DNA of 64,000 nt from JANQRZ01 sp965215165 (GCA_965215165.1 CBDCCX010000006.1:2914001-2978000), one strand, 5' to 3'. Shown: positions 50,829-62,021, counted from the first letter of the stretch. A program made the numbers and translations. Notes: generated by a model not told the origin, from the letters alone.

Positions 50829-52433
50829 ATGAGTGATACGCCGCTTCCGCACGAGGACGTGCTCCGCACCGTCGGGGCCGTCGCCGACCGCCTCGGAATC
50901 GAGGCCTACGCCGTCGGCGGGGCCGTCCGCGACGGCTTCCTCGGCCGGCCCACGACGGACCTCGACTTCGTCTCGCTCGGCAACGGCAGCGGCATCAAGC
51001 TCGCCGAGGCGGTCGCGAAGGAAATGGGCGGACGCTCGGTGCACGTCTACGAGAGCTACGGCACCGCCGCGATCCGCCTGCCCGAGCGTGAGGGCGGCCT
51101 GGTGCTCGAGTTCGTCGGGGCGCGCAAGGAGAGCTACCGCGCCGACTCGCGCAAGCCGCTCGTCGAGGACGGCACGCTCGAGGAGGACCAGGCGCGGCGC
51201 GACTTCACGGTCAACGCCCTCGCCCTCGCGCTCAACGCCGAGCGCTTCGGCAACGTGCTCGACCCGCTCGGCGGGATGATCGACCTGGTCGGCAAGAAGC
51301 TCCGCACGCCGCTCGACCCGCTTGCCACCTTCGAGGACGACCCGCTGCGGATGCTCCGCGCCGCCCGCTTCGCCGCCCAGCTCGGGTTCGACCTCGACGT
51401 GGATGTCCGCCGGACGATGCAGGAGAAAGCGCGCCGCATCGAGATCGTCAGCGCCGAGCGGGTCACCGACGAGCTGCAGAAGATCATGGCCTCGCCCCGG
51501 CCGTCGGTCGGGCTCAAGATTCTGTTCGAGTCGGGGTTGCTGGAGCACGTCCTGCCGGAGCTGGCCGCGCTCGCGGGCGTCGAGACCGTCGGCGGGCAGA
51601 GCCACAAGGACAACTTCTTCCACACCCTCGAGGTCGTCGACAACGTCGCCGAGGCGACGGCCGACTGGGAGCCGGCCCGCGCCCTGTGGCTCCGGTGGGC
51701 GGCGCTGCTGCACGACCACGCCAAGCCCGACACCAAGCGCTTCTCGAAGGAGAATGGCTGGACCTTCCACGGGCACGAGGATCTGGGCGCGCGCAACGTC
51801 CCCGCCCTCTTCCGCCGCCTCAAGCTGCCGCTCGACGAGCGCATGGAGTACGTCCGCGACCTCATCGCGCTCCACCACCGGCCCGTCGCGCTCGTCGACG
51901 ATCAGGTCACCGACTCGGCCGTCCGCCGCCTGCTCTTCGACGCCGGCGAGCACATCGACGACCTGATGCTGCTCGTCCGGGCGGACATCACGAGCAAGAA
52001 CCCGAAGCGCGTCCGCCGCTACCTCGCCGCCTTCGACCGGGTCGAGGCCAAGTTCGCCGAGGTCGAGGAGCGCGACCGGCTCCGCCGCTTCGAGCCGCCC
52101 GTCGACGGGCACGAGATCATGGAGACGCTCGGCGTGCGCGAGGGCGTCGCGGTCGGCATCGTCAAGGAGTGGATTAGGGAGGCGATCCTCGAGGGCGACA
52201 TCCCCAACGAGCACGGCCCCGCCTTCGCCTTCATGATGGCGAAGAAGGACGAGGCCCTCCGCCGAGGCGCGCTCTTCGACGCCGTCGTCCGCGCCCTCCC
52301 GGCCGAGCAGCGCGGCGCGACCGGGGCCGTCAAGGAGGCCGTCTTCTGGGGCGAGGTCCCGCCCGAGCCCGACGCGGCGGTGGCCCACTTGCAGCGCGTC
52401 GCCGCCGACACGCTCTCGCCGCCCGAGGCGTAA
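50829..52433 (+). CDS. CCA-adding tRNA nucleotidyltransferase with HD domain
   Basis: This is a 534-residue enzyme. The class II nucleotidyltransferase head has AVGGAVRDGFLGRPTTDLDF (GG and D-x-D catalytic residues), and the neck/body has the RRDFTVNALAL and EDDPLRMLRAARFAAQLGF motifs. A C-terminal HD phosphohydrolase domain (about 260-400) has HTLEVVDNV, LLHDHAKP and GHEDLGA. It adds or repairs the 3' CCA of tRNA; a poly(A) polymerase role is a less likely alternative. The start fits the domain boundary. Confidence 0.9.
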   Translation: MSDTPLPHEDVLRTVGAVADRLGIEAYAVGGAVRDGFLGRPTTDLDFVSLGNGSGIKLAEAVAKEMGGRSVHVYESYGTAAIRLPEREGGLVLEFVGARKESYRADSRKPLVEDGTLEEDQARRDFTVNALALALNAERFGNVLDPLGGMIDLVGKKLRTPLDPLATFEDDPLRMLRAARFAAQLGFDLDVDVRRTMQEKARRIEIVSAERVTDELQKIMASPRPSVGLKILFESGLLEHVLPELAALAGVETVGGQSHKDNFFHTLEVVDNVAEATADWEPARALWLRWAALLHDHAKPDTKRFSKENGWTFHGHEDLGARNVPALFRRLKLPLDERMEYVRDLIALHHRPVALVDDQVTDSAVRRLLFDAGEHIDDLMLLVRADITSKNPKRVRRYLAAFDRVEAKFAEVEERDRLRRFEPPVDGHEIMETLGVREGVAVGIVKEWIREAILEGDIPNEHGPAFAFMMAKKDEALRRGALFDAVVRALPAEQRGATGAVKEAVFWGEVPPEPDAAVAHLQRVAADTLSPPEA

Positions 52434-52500
52434 CCGACTCCGTCCGTTCCGCCGCAGCATAGGCCCCGAAGGCTCCGCCTTTGCTCCCGGCAACGCGCGG

Positions 52501-52525
52501 CTGTCCCCCTCGTCGAGGGGGACAG
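52501..52525. repeat. Perfect short palindrome between cca and ppdK
   Basis: CTGTCCCCCTC and GAGGGGGACAG, separated by three bases, form a perfect 11-bp inverted repeat. No U-run follows. It may be a dispersed repeat or a hairpin that slows read-through. Confidence 0.5.
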
Positions 52526-52631
52526 TCCCGTGAGCGCTGAGCGCGCAGGGACTCGTCCCGGAGCGCGATGCGAACGGGACGAGGGGTCAGGCCGTAGCTT
52601 CCCCGCCCTCTCTCCCTCGAACCCTCGCGCT

Positions 52632-55289
52632 ATGCCCGACCCCTACGTCTACCGCTTCGGAAACGGGGCCGCCGATGGCAGCCTCGCCCTGAAACCGCTG
52701 CTCGGCGGCAAGGGCGCGAACCTCGCCGAGATGAGCCGGATCGGCCTGCCCGTCCCGCCGGGCTTCACGATCTCCACCGACGCCTGCCGCCACGTGATCG
52801 AGCACGACGCCTGGCCGGCCGGGATGGCCGACGAGGTCCGCGACGGGCTGCGCCACGTGGAGGACGCGATGGGACGACGTCTCGGCGACGCCGAGCGGCC
52901 CCTGCTCGTCTCCGTCCGCAGCGGGGCCGCCGTCTCGATGCCCGGCATGATGGACACCGTCCTCAACCTCGGCCTGAGCGACGACGTGGCGCGCGGCCTG
53001 GCCGCCGAGACCGGCAACCCGCGCTTCGCCTTCGACGCCTATCGCCGGTTCATCGACATGTTCGGCGACGTGGTGGTCGGCGTCAAGCACGAGCACTTCG
53101 AGGCAGCCCTCGAGGCGCTCAAGCAGGAGCACGGGGTCGAGCACGACGTGGACCTCGACGCCGACGCCCTCCGCGGCCTGGTCGAGCGGTACCGCGCCGT
53201 CTTCTCGGAGCACACCGGCGGGGCGTTCCCGGCCGCCCCCGCCGAGCAGCTCCGCCTCGCCATCGACGCCGTCTTCGCGTCGTGGAACAACGAGCGCGCC
53301 GTCCGCTACCGGAAGATCAACCGGCTCAGCGGGGTCGGCACGGCCGTCACCGTGCAGGCGATGGTGTTCGGCAACACCGGCCCGGCCAGCGGCACCGGGG
53401 TCTGCTTCACCCGCAACCCGTCCACCGGCGAGCCGGGGCTCTACGGCGAGTTTCTCCAGAACGCGCAGGGCGAGGACGTCGTCGCCGGTATCCGCACCCC
53501 CCGCCCCATCGCAGAGATGGAGGCGGCCTTCCCCGAAGCCCACGCCCAGCTCCTCGAGGTCGCCGGGACGCTGGAGCGGCACTACGGCGACATGCAGGAC
53601 ATCGAGTTCACGGTCCAAGACGGCGCGCTCTACCTCCTGCAGACCCGCACCGGCAAGCGCAGCGGGGCCGCCGCCGTCCGCATCGCCGTGGACCTGGTGG
53701 CCGACGGCTCGGTGACGAAGGAGGAGGCCGTGGGCCGCGTCGAGCCGGCCCACCTCGACCAGCTCCTGCACCCGCGCTTCGCCGACGACGTGGACTACGC
53801 CGACGCCGTGATCGGGACCGGGCTGCCGGCCTCGCCCGGAGCCGCCGTCGGCCGGGTCGTGTTCAGCGCGGACGACGCCGAGCGGTGGCGCGCCGACGGC
53901 GAGCGCGTGGTCCTGGTCCGCATCGAGACCAGCCCGGAGGACGTGGGCGGGATGGACGCCGCCGAGGGGGTCCTCACCGCGCGCGGGGGGATGACGAGCC
54001 ACGCCGCCGTCGTCGCCCGAGGCTGGGGCAAGCCGTGCGTCGCCGGCTGCGGCGCGCTCACGGTGGACTACGGCCGGAAGCAGCTCACCGCGAACGGCAC
54101 CACGGTCCGCGAGGGCGACTGGCTCTCCATCAACGGCTCGACCGGCGAGGTCATCACCGGCCGGCAGCCGCTGGTCGATCCCGCGCCAGGCAAGGCCTTC
54201 ACCACGGTCCTCGAGTGGGCCGACGGGTTCCGCACGATGCGCGTCCGCGCGAATGCCGACACGCCCGAGGATGCGGCGCAGGCCGTCGCCTTCGGAGCCG
54301 AGGGCATCGGGCTGTGCCGCACCGAGCACATGTTCTTCGACCCCGACCGCCTCGCCACGGTCCGCCGGATGATCCTGGCCGACAACGAGGTCGAGCGCCG
54401 CGCCGCGCTCGATCACCTCCTGCCGGTGCAGCGGGCCGACTTCGAGGGCATCTTCCGCGCGATGGCCGGCCGCCCGGTCACGGTCCGCCTGCTCGACCCG
54501 CCGCTCCACGAGTTCCTCCCGCACGACCCAGCCGAGCAGGAGGCGCTCGCCGCCGCCCTCGGCCTGGCCGTCGAGACGGTCCGCACGCGCATCGCCCGGC
54601 TCGGCGAGGTCAACCCGATGCTCGGGCATCGCGGCTGCCGCCTCGGGATCACCGTCCCGGCCATCACCGAGATGCAGGCGCGGGCCATCCTGGAAGCCGC
54701 TGTCGCGCTCGAGAAGGAGGGCGTCGCGGTCCAGCCCGAGATCATGGTCCCGCTCGTCGGCACCGTCGCCGAGTTCGCGCACCAGCGCGACCTGATCCAC
54801 CGCGTCGCCGAGCGGGTCTTCGAGGAGCAGGGGCAGCGCGTCGCGTTCCTGGTCGGGACGATGATCGAGGTGCCGCGCGCGGCGCTCGTGGCGGATGAGA
54901 TCGCCGCCGAGGCCGAGTTCTTCTCGTTCGGCACCAACGACCTGACGCAGATGACCTTCGGCTACAGCCGCGACGACGCGGGCACGTTCCTCCCGCACTA
55001 CACCGCGCACGGCCTCCTCCCCGACGACCCGTTCCAGGTCCTCGACCGCCCCGGCGTCGGCCGCTTGGTGGAGATGGCGACCGAGCAAGGGCGGGCCGCG
55101 CGTCCCGGCCTCAAGGTTGGCATCTGCGGCGAGCACGGCGGCGAGCCGGCGTCGGTGGCGTTCTTCTTCGAGACCGGGCTGGACTACGTCTCGTGCTCGC
55201 CCTTCCGCGTGCCCATCGCCCGCCTCGCCGCCGCGCAGGCCCGCCTCCGGGCCGAGGCGCAAGCGGAACAGAATGCATCTCAGGCCTAG
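52632..55289 (+). CDS. ppdK: Pyruvate, phosphate dikinase
   Basis: This is an 885-residue enzyme that interconverts pyruvate + ATP + Pi and phosphoenolpyruvate + AMP + PPi. The N-terminal ATP-grasp domain starts PLLGGKGANLAEMSRIGLPV. The central swivelling domain has the phospho-acceptor His457 in ARGGMTSHAAVVARGWGKP. The C-terminal PEP/pyruvate TIM barrel has GICGEHGGEP with catalytic Cys832. The start MPDPYVYRFGNG is chosen because the frame further upstream lies in a region with a palindrome. Its TAG stop is inside the target repeat of MITE 3. Confidence 0.95.
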   Translation: MPDPYVYRFGNGAADGSLALKPLLGGKGANLAEMSRIGLPVPPGFTISTDACRHVIEHDAWPAGMADEVRDGLRHVEDAMGRRLGDAERPLLVSVRSGAAVSMPGMMDTVLNLGLSDDVARGLAAETGNPRFAFDAYRRFIDMFGDVVVGVKHEHFEAALEALKQEHGVEHDVDLDADALRGLVERYRAVFSEHTGGAFPAAPAEQLRLAIDAVFASWNNERAVRYRKINRLSGVGTAVTVQAMVFGNTGPASGTGVCFTRNPSTGEPGLYGEFLQNAQGEDVVAGIRTPRPIAEMEAAFPEAHAQLLEVAGTLERHYGDMQDIEFTVQDGALYLLQTRTGKRSGAAAVRIAVDLVADGSVTKEEAVGRVEPAHLDQLLHPRFADDVDYADAVIGTGLPASPGAAVGRVVFSADDAERWRADGERVVLVRIETSPEDVGGMDAAEGVLTARGGMTSHAAVVARGWGKPCVAGCGALTVDYGRKQLTANGTTVREGDWLSINGSTGEVITGRQPLVDPAPGKAFTTVLEWADGFRTMRVRANADTPEDAAQAVAFGAEGIGLCRTEHMFFDPDRLATVRRMILADNEVERRAALDHLLPVQRADFEGIFRAMAGRPVTVRLLDPPLHEFLPHDPAEQEALAAALGLAVETVRTRIARLGEVNPMLGHRGCRLGITVPAITEMQARAILEAAVALEKEGVAVQPEIMVPLVGTVAEFAHQRDLIHRVAERVFEEQGQRVAFLVGTMIEVPRAALVADEIAAEAEFFSFGTNDLTQMTFGYSRDDAGTFLPHYTAHGLLPDDPFQVLDRPGVGRLVEMATEQGRAARPGLKVGICGEHGGEPASVAFFFETGLDYVSCSPFRVPIARLAAAQARLRAEAQAEQNASQA

Positions 55290-55452
55290 ACCGTGTGGAC
55301 ATTCACCCAGATCGGCTCCCACGGGTCAGATCCCGCCCTCGCTGCGTTGCATTCGTCGTCCGGGGCTACGGCCCCGATCTCCTCGCGCGCCTTGCGAAGC
55401 CACGATCATGATTTCATGCGAGCCTGACCTCGCAAATGTCCACACGACCTAG
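55286..55452. mobile_element. IS5-type MITE 3, flanked by CTAG
   Basis: Terminal inverted repeats ACCGTGTGGACATT and AATGTCCACACGAC lie between CTAG direct repeats (55286-55289 and 55449-55452). The left CTAG holds the ppdK stop. The interior of about 130 bp encodes no gene. The remaining sequence up to 55526 has no recognisable feature apart from the parDE upstream region. Confidence 0.7.
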
Positions 55453-55526
55453 CTCGGAAAGCCGACGAGAACCAGAAAGGATATCGTGGCATTTGATGCT
55501 AGTGTGCCCCTTCAGCCTCAAGCCCT

Positions 55527-55805
55527 ATGCAGAAGCTCAACGTCACCATCACCGATGAACAGAAGGCGCTCCTCAACCGCGCCGTCGCGTCCGGCCGCTT
55601 CGCCTCGGCCAGCGAGATCGTCCGCGACGGTCTCCGGCTCTTCAGCGAGCAAGAGTTGCTCAGGGAGGCTAAGCTCAGCGCGCTCCAAGGTCTGATCCAG
55701 GAAGGGATCGACAGCGGGCCGGCGGTTCCCTTCGATATGGAGGCGATACGAGCCGAAGCGGGACGGCGGCTGGAGGAGATGCGGCACCGAGGCGCTCAGG
55801 GTTGA
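55527..55805 (+). CDS. ParD-type antitoxin
   Basis: This is a 92-residue protein with a ribbon-helix-helix N-terminus (KLNVTITDEQKALLNRAVAS, then GRFASASEIVRDGLRLF), the CC2985/ParD pattern, and an acidic C-terminal tail that would bind ParE. It lies 7 bases before the toxin gene. It would repress its own operon. Confidence 0.88.
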   Translation: MQKLNVTITDEQKALLNRAVASGRFASASEIVRDGLRLFSEQELLREAKLSALQGLIQEGIDSGPAVPFDMEAIRAEAGRRLEEMRHRGAQG

Positions 55806-55812
55806 GACCGGC

Positions 55813-56124
55813 ATGGCTGAGGCACGAATCCTCCCATCAGCGCGAGACGACCTGATCGAGATCGAGATCTACCTGTCGCTCAACGCCTCGGGGCATGTCG
55901 AGCGGATGATGAGGCGGCTGGGCGAGAAAATCCGGCTTTTGGCGGGGCAGCCCATGCTGGGTCGGGTGCGGTCTGATCTCCGCAGCGACGACCTGCGGAG
56001 CTTCCGAGAGCGCCCGTACCTGATCTTCTACCGAACGCTAGAGAAGCCCGCCGAGGGCGTTGAGGTCGTCCGCGTACTCCACGAGTCGCGCGACATCGAC
56101 GCTGAGTTCGAGGCAGGAAGGTGA
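55813..56124 (+). CDS. ParE-type toxin (RelE/ParE superfamily)
   Basis: This is a 103-residue protein: LPSARDDLIEIEIYLSLNAS, then IRLLAGQPMLGRVRSDLRSD, RERPYLIFYRTLE and VVRVLHESRDI, the ParE fold with the PYLIFYR and V-x-R-V-LH-x-x-R-D motifs intact. ParE members inhibit DNA gyrase. Together with the upstream gene it forms a complete type II module. Confidence 0.88.
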   Translation: MAEARILPSARDDLIEIEIYLSLNASGHVERMMRRLGEKIRLLAGQPMLGRVRSDLRSDDLRSFRERPYLIFYRTLEKPAEGVEVVRVLHESRDIDAEFEAGR

Positions 56125-56161
56125 TCGGGCACGTCTCCAGGCGGAGTCGAGCACGGGAAGC

Positions 56162-57304
56162 TCAGCGGTAGATCTCGGTCTCGGGCTTGAAGGCGAGCCA
56201 GGCGAAGGCGAAGTAGTCGCCGTGCGGCAGGCGCGTGAGTTGGGTGCCGGCGAGCGGCCCGGCCGTGGCGCGACCCATCACGTCCCACCGGCTGCCGGTC
56301 GGCTCGTCCACAAAGCCGTCCTCCCAGCGGAACGTCAGCGTCCGGCCGTCCACGCGCCGGTCGAAGACGCCCGTCGAGCCGACCGCCTTCGAGTCGGCGA
56401 TCTGCCCCGCGTCGAGGGCCGAGACCGCGCCGTCGGCGTGGAAGACGACGAGCGGGACGCCGCCGGCCTCGTCGTTGACGACGTGCCGCTCGCGCGTCAG
56501 GCGGTACGGATAGGCCCGCTCCGCGCCGTCGAGCTTGAGCGCGACCACCTTTTCCATCGGGCGGAGGCGACCGTCTTCGGGACCATCGTAGAGGTAGGGC
56601 TGGCGGTCGATGTCGTCGTAGCCCGCGTACGGATTGCGGCCGTAGTCGCGGTCGTGCCCGGTCTCACGCGAGAGCACGACGCCGTCGGGGTAGGCCGCGC
56701 GGAACTGCGCGAACGACACGATCTGCGCCGGGAGCACCGGGAGCGCGGTCCCGACCAAGTCGCCGACGAGCGCCTCGCCGGTGAGCTGCTGCCAGAGGGT
56801 TTCGGTCTGGCGGTCGAACATCACCAAGTCCGAGTAGCGCAGCAGGCCCGAGACGCCGAGCTCCAGCGTCCGCGTCCCGTCGCCGGCCGCCACCCGCCGG
56901 TCGAAGGCGACGGCGCTGTAGCAGAGCGGGCAGAACGTCACGGCGATGGGCACGCCGCCGACGGAGTCGTTGACGATCTCGTGCCACGTCAGGATCTGGA
57001 GCGGGTACGCCCTCGCCTCCCCGCCGAGCGCGAGCGCGACGACCGGCTCCTGCGGCTGGAGCCACGCACTCGCCTCATCCGGGGCGACGAACGCCGGCTC
57101 GTCGATGGACGGGATGCCATCCTTCGGCGGGCCGCCGGCGCGCAGCTCGGACAGCTCGATGGTGCGCTTGGCCGTGTTCGTGGCGAAGCCGGGGAGGGCG
57201 CGCCCGGCCGCGTCGTCTTGGGCAGTGGCGCAGGCGGCGAGGCACAGGGCGAGGACGCACAACGCGGTGCCGGGCAGGCGAGAAGGCATCAGGCGAGAAG
57301 GCAT
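56162..57304 (-). CDS. DUF3179 lipoprotein
   Basis: This is a 380-residue protein. Its N-terminus carries MPSRLMPSRLPGTALCVLAL, a 15-bp tandem repeat encoding MPSRL twice, before the lipobox CLAAC; either methionine may start the protein. The mature part is a full DUF3179 domain with GGEARAYPLQILTWHEIVND and the hallmark CPLCYSAVAFDR (CPLC). DUF3179 proteins are secreted or anchored; their biochemical activity is unknown. The CPLC motif suggests redox or metal chemistry. Confidence 0.85.
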   Translation of the reverse strand: MPSRLMPSRLPGTALCVLALCLAACATAQDDAAGRALPGFATNTAKRTIELSELRAGGPPKDGIPSIDEPAFVAPDEASAWLQPQEPVVALALGGEARAYPLQILTWHEIVNDSVGGVPIAVTFCPLCYSAVAFDRRVAAGDGTRTLELGVSGLLRYSDLVMFDRQTETLWQQLTGEALVGDLVGTALPVLPAQIVSFAQFRAAYPDGVVLSRETGHDRDYGRNPYAGYDDIDRQPYLYDGPEDGRLRPMEKVVALKLDGAERAYPYRLTRERHVVNDEAGGVPLVVFHADGAVSALDAGQIADSKAVGSTGVFDRRVDGRTLTFRWEDGFVDEPTGSRWDVMGRATAGPLAGTQLTRLPHGDYFAFAWLAFKPETEIYR

Positions 57305-57457
57305 AGGGTCAGCAGAAAGGGATGTCTGGAAGGTAGCCCAGCGCTCCGCCGAGGCGTGGGCCGTGACCAAACGTCTACCCTTTCGCAGATCCTTTGGGAT
57401 GGGCTGCCCTATCGACACTACCTTACGGCCTCTTCCCCTTCTCTATGCGGTCCCGTC

Positions 57458-58609
57458 ATGCGCATCCGCACGCTGGAAAACTCCTCGTTCCTCGCGCTCG
57501 TCATCCTCGTCACGCTCGCGTTTCTGGGACTGCTGCGGGCGTTTCTGGAGCCCGTCTTCTGGGCCGTCGTCCTGGCGATCCTCTTCAACCCGGTCTACAA
57601 GGCGATGCGGGCGCAGCTCGGCGGGCGCGACACGGTCGCGTCGGTGCTGACGCTCGTAGCCGTCGTGCTCTTGGTGATCCTGCCGCTGGTCGGGATCGGG
57701 CTGGCGGTGACGGGCGAGGCGGTCGTGGTCTACGAGCGCGTGGCCTCGGGCGAAATCGACGTGACGGCCCCCATCGAGCGGGTCGAGGGCTGGCTGCCGC
57801 TGGCGAGCGAGCAGCTCGAGCGCTTCAACGTGGACCTGGACCGGGTCCGGGCGACGCTCTCGAACGCGGCCGTCACGGTCAGTCAGTTCGCCGCGACGCA
57901 GGCCCTCGCGCTCGGGCAGGGCGCGCTCAACGCGCTCCTGCTGTTCGTGCTCACGCTCTACCTGCTGTTCTTCTTCCTCCGCGACGGCGACCGCATCGTC
58001 GAGGGCTTGATCCGGGCGCTCCCGCTCGGCGACCCGCGCGAGCGGAAGCTCTTCGCCCGCTTCGCGCAGGTCTCGCGGGCGACGGTCAAGGGCACGCTCG
58101 TGGTCGGGATCGTGCAGGGGACGATGGGCGGGCTGCTGTTCTGGATCCTCGGGCTGGACGCGCCGATTCTGTGGGGCGTCGTGATGACGATCCTCTCGAT
58201 GCTGCCGGCGGTCGGCTCGGCGCTCGTCTGGGGGCCGGCGGCGGTCTACCTCTTCGCCACGGGAGCCATCGTCAAAGCCGTCATCCTGGTCGCCGCCGGC
58301 GCGCTGCTGATCGGGCTGGTGGACAACGTGCTGCGGCCGCTGCTCGTCGGGCGCGACACCCAGCTGCCGGACTACCTGATCCTGTTCTCGACGCTCGGCG
58401 GGATTGTGATGTTCGGGCTCTCGGGCTTCGTGATCGGCCCGATCATCGCGGGCCTGTTTATCACCGTGTGGGAGATGTTCGTCGAGGAGTTCGGGAAGCT
58501 CGACGACGGCGTGGCCGAGGCGGAGGACGCCGACCCGGAGCCGGTGGGCGAGGGGGATACGCCGAGGGCCATGGCCAAGCCGGAGCGCGCAGAGCCATCC
58601 GGCCTGTAG
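57458..58609 (+). CDS. AI-2E family transporter (PerM/YdiK-like)
   Basis: This is a 383-residue inner-membrane protein with about eight hydrophobic segments. It has the family pattern FWAVVLAILFNPVYKAMRAQ, the amphipathic middle region, LLFFFLRDGDRIVEGL, GGLLFWILGLDAPILWGVVM and VDNVLRPLLVGRDTQLPDYL near the end. The start MRIRTLENSSFLAL is favoured because the upstream in-frame sequence crosses the divergent DUF3179 gene. The substrate is uncertain; members export AI-2, cations or other small molecules. Confidence 0.88.
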   Translation: MRIRTLENSSFLALVILVTLAFLGLLRAFLEPVFWAVVLAILFNPVYKAMRAQLGGRDTVASVLTLVAVVLLVILPLVGIGLAVTGEAVVVYERVASGEIDVTAPIERVEGWLPLASEQLERFNVDLDRVRATLSNAAVTVSQFAATQALALGQGALNALLLFVLTLYLLFFFLRDGDRIVEGLIRALPLGDPRERKLFARFAQVSRATVKGTLVVGIVQGTMGGLLFWILGLDAPILWGVVMTILSMLPAVGSALVWGPAAVYLFATGAIVKAVILVAAGALLIGLVDNVLRPLLVGRDTQLPDYLILFSTLGGIVMFGLSGFVIGPIIAGLFITVWEMFVEEFGKLDDGVAEAEDADPEPVGEGDTPRAMAKPERAEPSGL

Positions 58610-58636
58610 CAGTTTCGAGGGCGAGCAAACCGACCG

Positions 58637-58767
58637 TCACTCATCAAACCGGACGTACCACCGGGCGGGCTCGTCCGGGCGGTCCCATGCCTCATAGAGT
58701 GCGCCGGCCGGCGAGGTGGGGAACGGGGTGCAGCCAGTGACGCTCTCGCGGTAACACTTCCCCGTGG
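58637..58767 (-). pseudogene. Fragment of an unrecognised gene (C-terminal remnant)
   Basis: The minus strand reads CYRESVTGCTPFPTSPAGAL, then YEAWDRPDEPARWYVRFDE-stop, a sequence with natural amino-acid use and a clean stop, but an in-frame TAG precedes it and no start is visible. It could be the tail of a decayed gene. It occupies most of the 260-base gap between the AI-2E gene and dnaK. Confidence 0.35.
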
Positions 58768-58803
58768 TCTACGACCCCGCGCTCCACGATCCCATGGCGT
58801 GCG

Positions 58804-58848
58804 AAAAAGCCCCGGCCGCGCGCTGAAGAGCGGGCAGCCGGGGCTTTG
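58804..58848 (-). terminator. Rho-independent terminator of dnaK
   Basis: AAAGCCCCGGC and GCCGGGGCTTT form a perfect 11-bp stem. On the minus strand it ends in GGGGCTTTTTCGC, 22 bases after the dnaK stop. Confidence 0.9.
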
Positions 58849-58869
58849 TTACGAGCCGAACGAGCAGCG

Positions 58870-60786
<1,917 letters not shown>

Positions 60787-61056
60787 TGTGATGTGCTGTA
60801 GGTGGATAGCTGCCAAAAGGGAAGAGAACCGGGAGGCCCGGTCTGCACAGGTCTTTTTCCAAGAACGATGCCACCGGATGCAGCCCGCCAGAATGGCAGA
60901 GTCGGAGTAGAAAGCCTGGGGGAAGGGGGAGAGAAAGAGAGTATTTCTGGGCGTGGGGAGAATGGGAGGAATGGAGGGATCTCAGCCTGAACCGTAGGCG
61001 CAAACGAGGAGGGCTGGCAATTCCCGCCCCACCCTCCATTCCCTCCCACGCCCTAT

Positions 61057-61064
61057 TATATTTG
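61057..61064 (+). promoter_or_regulatory. Bacteroidota-type -7 element (TATATTTG) before pgsA
   Basis: An exact TAnnTTTG match 17 bases before the pgsA start, so the transcript would have a very short leader. The 295-base gap 60787-61081 otherwise shows only G/A-rich sequence on the plus strand with no gene. Confidence 0.45.
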
Positions 61065-61081
61065 GGCGAAGCCTCGTCGCT

Positions 61082-61702
61082 ATGAAGCACCTCCCCAACG
61101 TCCTCACCATCGGCCGGATCGCCATTGTTCCGGTATTCCTCGTGCTGCTGTTCACCGGGACGCTGGTGGGGCAGCTCGTGGCGACGGTGCTCTTCATCAC
61201 CGCCGCGATCTCGGACTACTGGGACGGCCGCCTCGCGCGGCAGTACGGCACCGACTCGCGCCTGGGACGCTTTCTCGATCCCCTGGCTGACAAGGTGCTG
61301 GTCCTCGGCGCGTTCTTCGCCTTTCTCTTCCTGCCGCCCGACGGCGAGGGCAACCAGCTGGCGGCGTCGTGGTGGGGGTGGGGCGTCGGGCTGATCGCGC
61401 TGCGCGACCTGGCGGTGACGGCGCTCCGCGCCTGGTCTGAGCGCCAGGGACGCTCGATCCAAACCCGCTACGCGGCCAAGCTCAAGACGACGGTCCAGCT
61501 CACGTTCCTGATCGCGGTCCTCGTTTTCCTGACGGCCTCCAAGCTCACCCCCCTCAGCGGCTGGCTTGGCGACCTCGGCGCGCTCGCGGCGGTGGCGCTC
61601 TACGGCCCGGCGACCTCGGTGCTGCTCCTGGTCACGGTGGTCCTGACGCTGTGGACGGGCGTGCTCTACTTCACGAGCCGGCAGCCCGCCGCCGTGCTGT
61701 AG
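61082..61702 (+). CDS. pgsA: CDP-diacylglycerol-glycerol-3-phosphate 3-phosphatidyltransferase
   Basis: This is a 206-residue integral membrane enzyme making phosphatidylglycerol phosphate. It has the CDP-alcohol phosphotransferase motif D-x2-DG-x2-AR-x8-G-x3-D-x3-D in SDYWDGRLARQYGTDSRLGR, then FLDPLADK. About six transmembrane helices are predicted. It fits PgsA in length and in the starting PNVLTIGRI motif. Confidence 0.93.
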   Translation: MKHLPNVLTIGRIAIVPVFLVLLFTGTLVGQLVATVLFITAAISDYWDGRLARQYGTDSRLGRFLDPLADKVLVLGAFFAFLFLPPDGEGNQLAASWWGWGVGLIALRDLAVTALRAWSERQGRSIQTRYAAKLKTTVQLTFLIAVLVFLTASKLTPLSGWLGDLGALAAVALYGPATSVLLLVTVVLTLWTGVLYFTSRQPAAVL

Positions 61703-61720
61703 ATCGAGTGTGGGCGGGAC

Positions 61721-62017
61721 CTACTCGCCCCGACGCTCGCTGGCATCCGGCCCGTGCTCGCCTTTCTTCCTCCGGCTCGCGTCGTCCATCTCGCGCACGG
61801 TGCGGTAGATCGTCGCGGCCGTCGCCACGGCGCTCAGGACGACGCCGACGAGCAGCAGCCAGGGCGAGGTGCCGAGCCAGTCGTCGGCGAAGTAGCCGAG
61901 GAGCACGAAGAACACCATGGAGATGGTGATCTGGATGCCCAGCCCGAGGTACGGCGCGGCCTCGCCCATCGACGAGCCGAAGACACTCTTCTGTGGCGGG
62001 CGAGGGTCGAGGGCCAT
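61721..62017 (-). CDS. AtpZ/AtpI-family protein
   Basis: This is a 98-residue protein with two transmembrane helices (YLGLGIQITISMVFFVLLGY and LLLVGVVLSAVATAATIYRT) and a charged C-terminus. The pattern GLGIQI-x8-G-Y-x-x-D-x-x-L-G-T-S-P is that of AtpZ/AtpI, small proteins that assist assembly of the F1Fo ATP synthase rotor ring. Other ATP synthase genes would be expected further left on the minus strand but are not in the window. It lies 4 bases after the bactofilin gene. Confidence 0.85.
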   Translation of the reverse strand: MALDPRPPQKSVFGSSMGEAAPYLGLGIQITISMVFFVLLGYFADDWLGTSPWLLLVGVVLSAVATAATIYRTVREMDDASRRKKGEHGPDASERRGE

Positions 62018-62021
62018 GCCG

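Noticed and set aside
52587..55322. A 911-residue minus-strand open frame opposite ppdK
   Set aside because: There is no recognisable motif, and pyruvate phosphate dikinase on the plus strand accounts for the whole stretch.
56060..57457. The upstream part of the long plus-strand frame that contains the AI-2E transporter
   Set aside because: It lies opposite the DUF3179 gene and reads as low-complexity shadow; only the segment from 57458 is homologous to a family.
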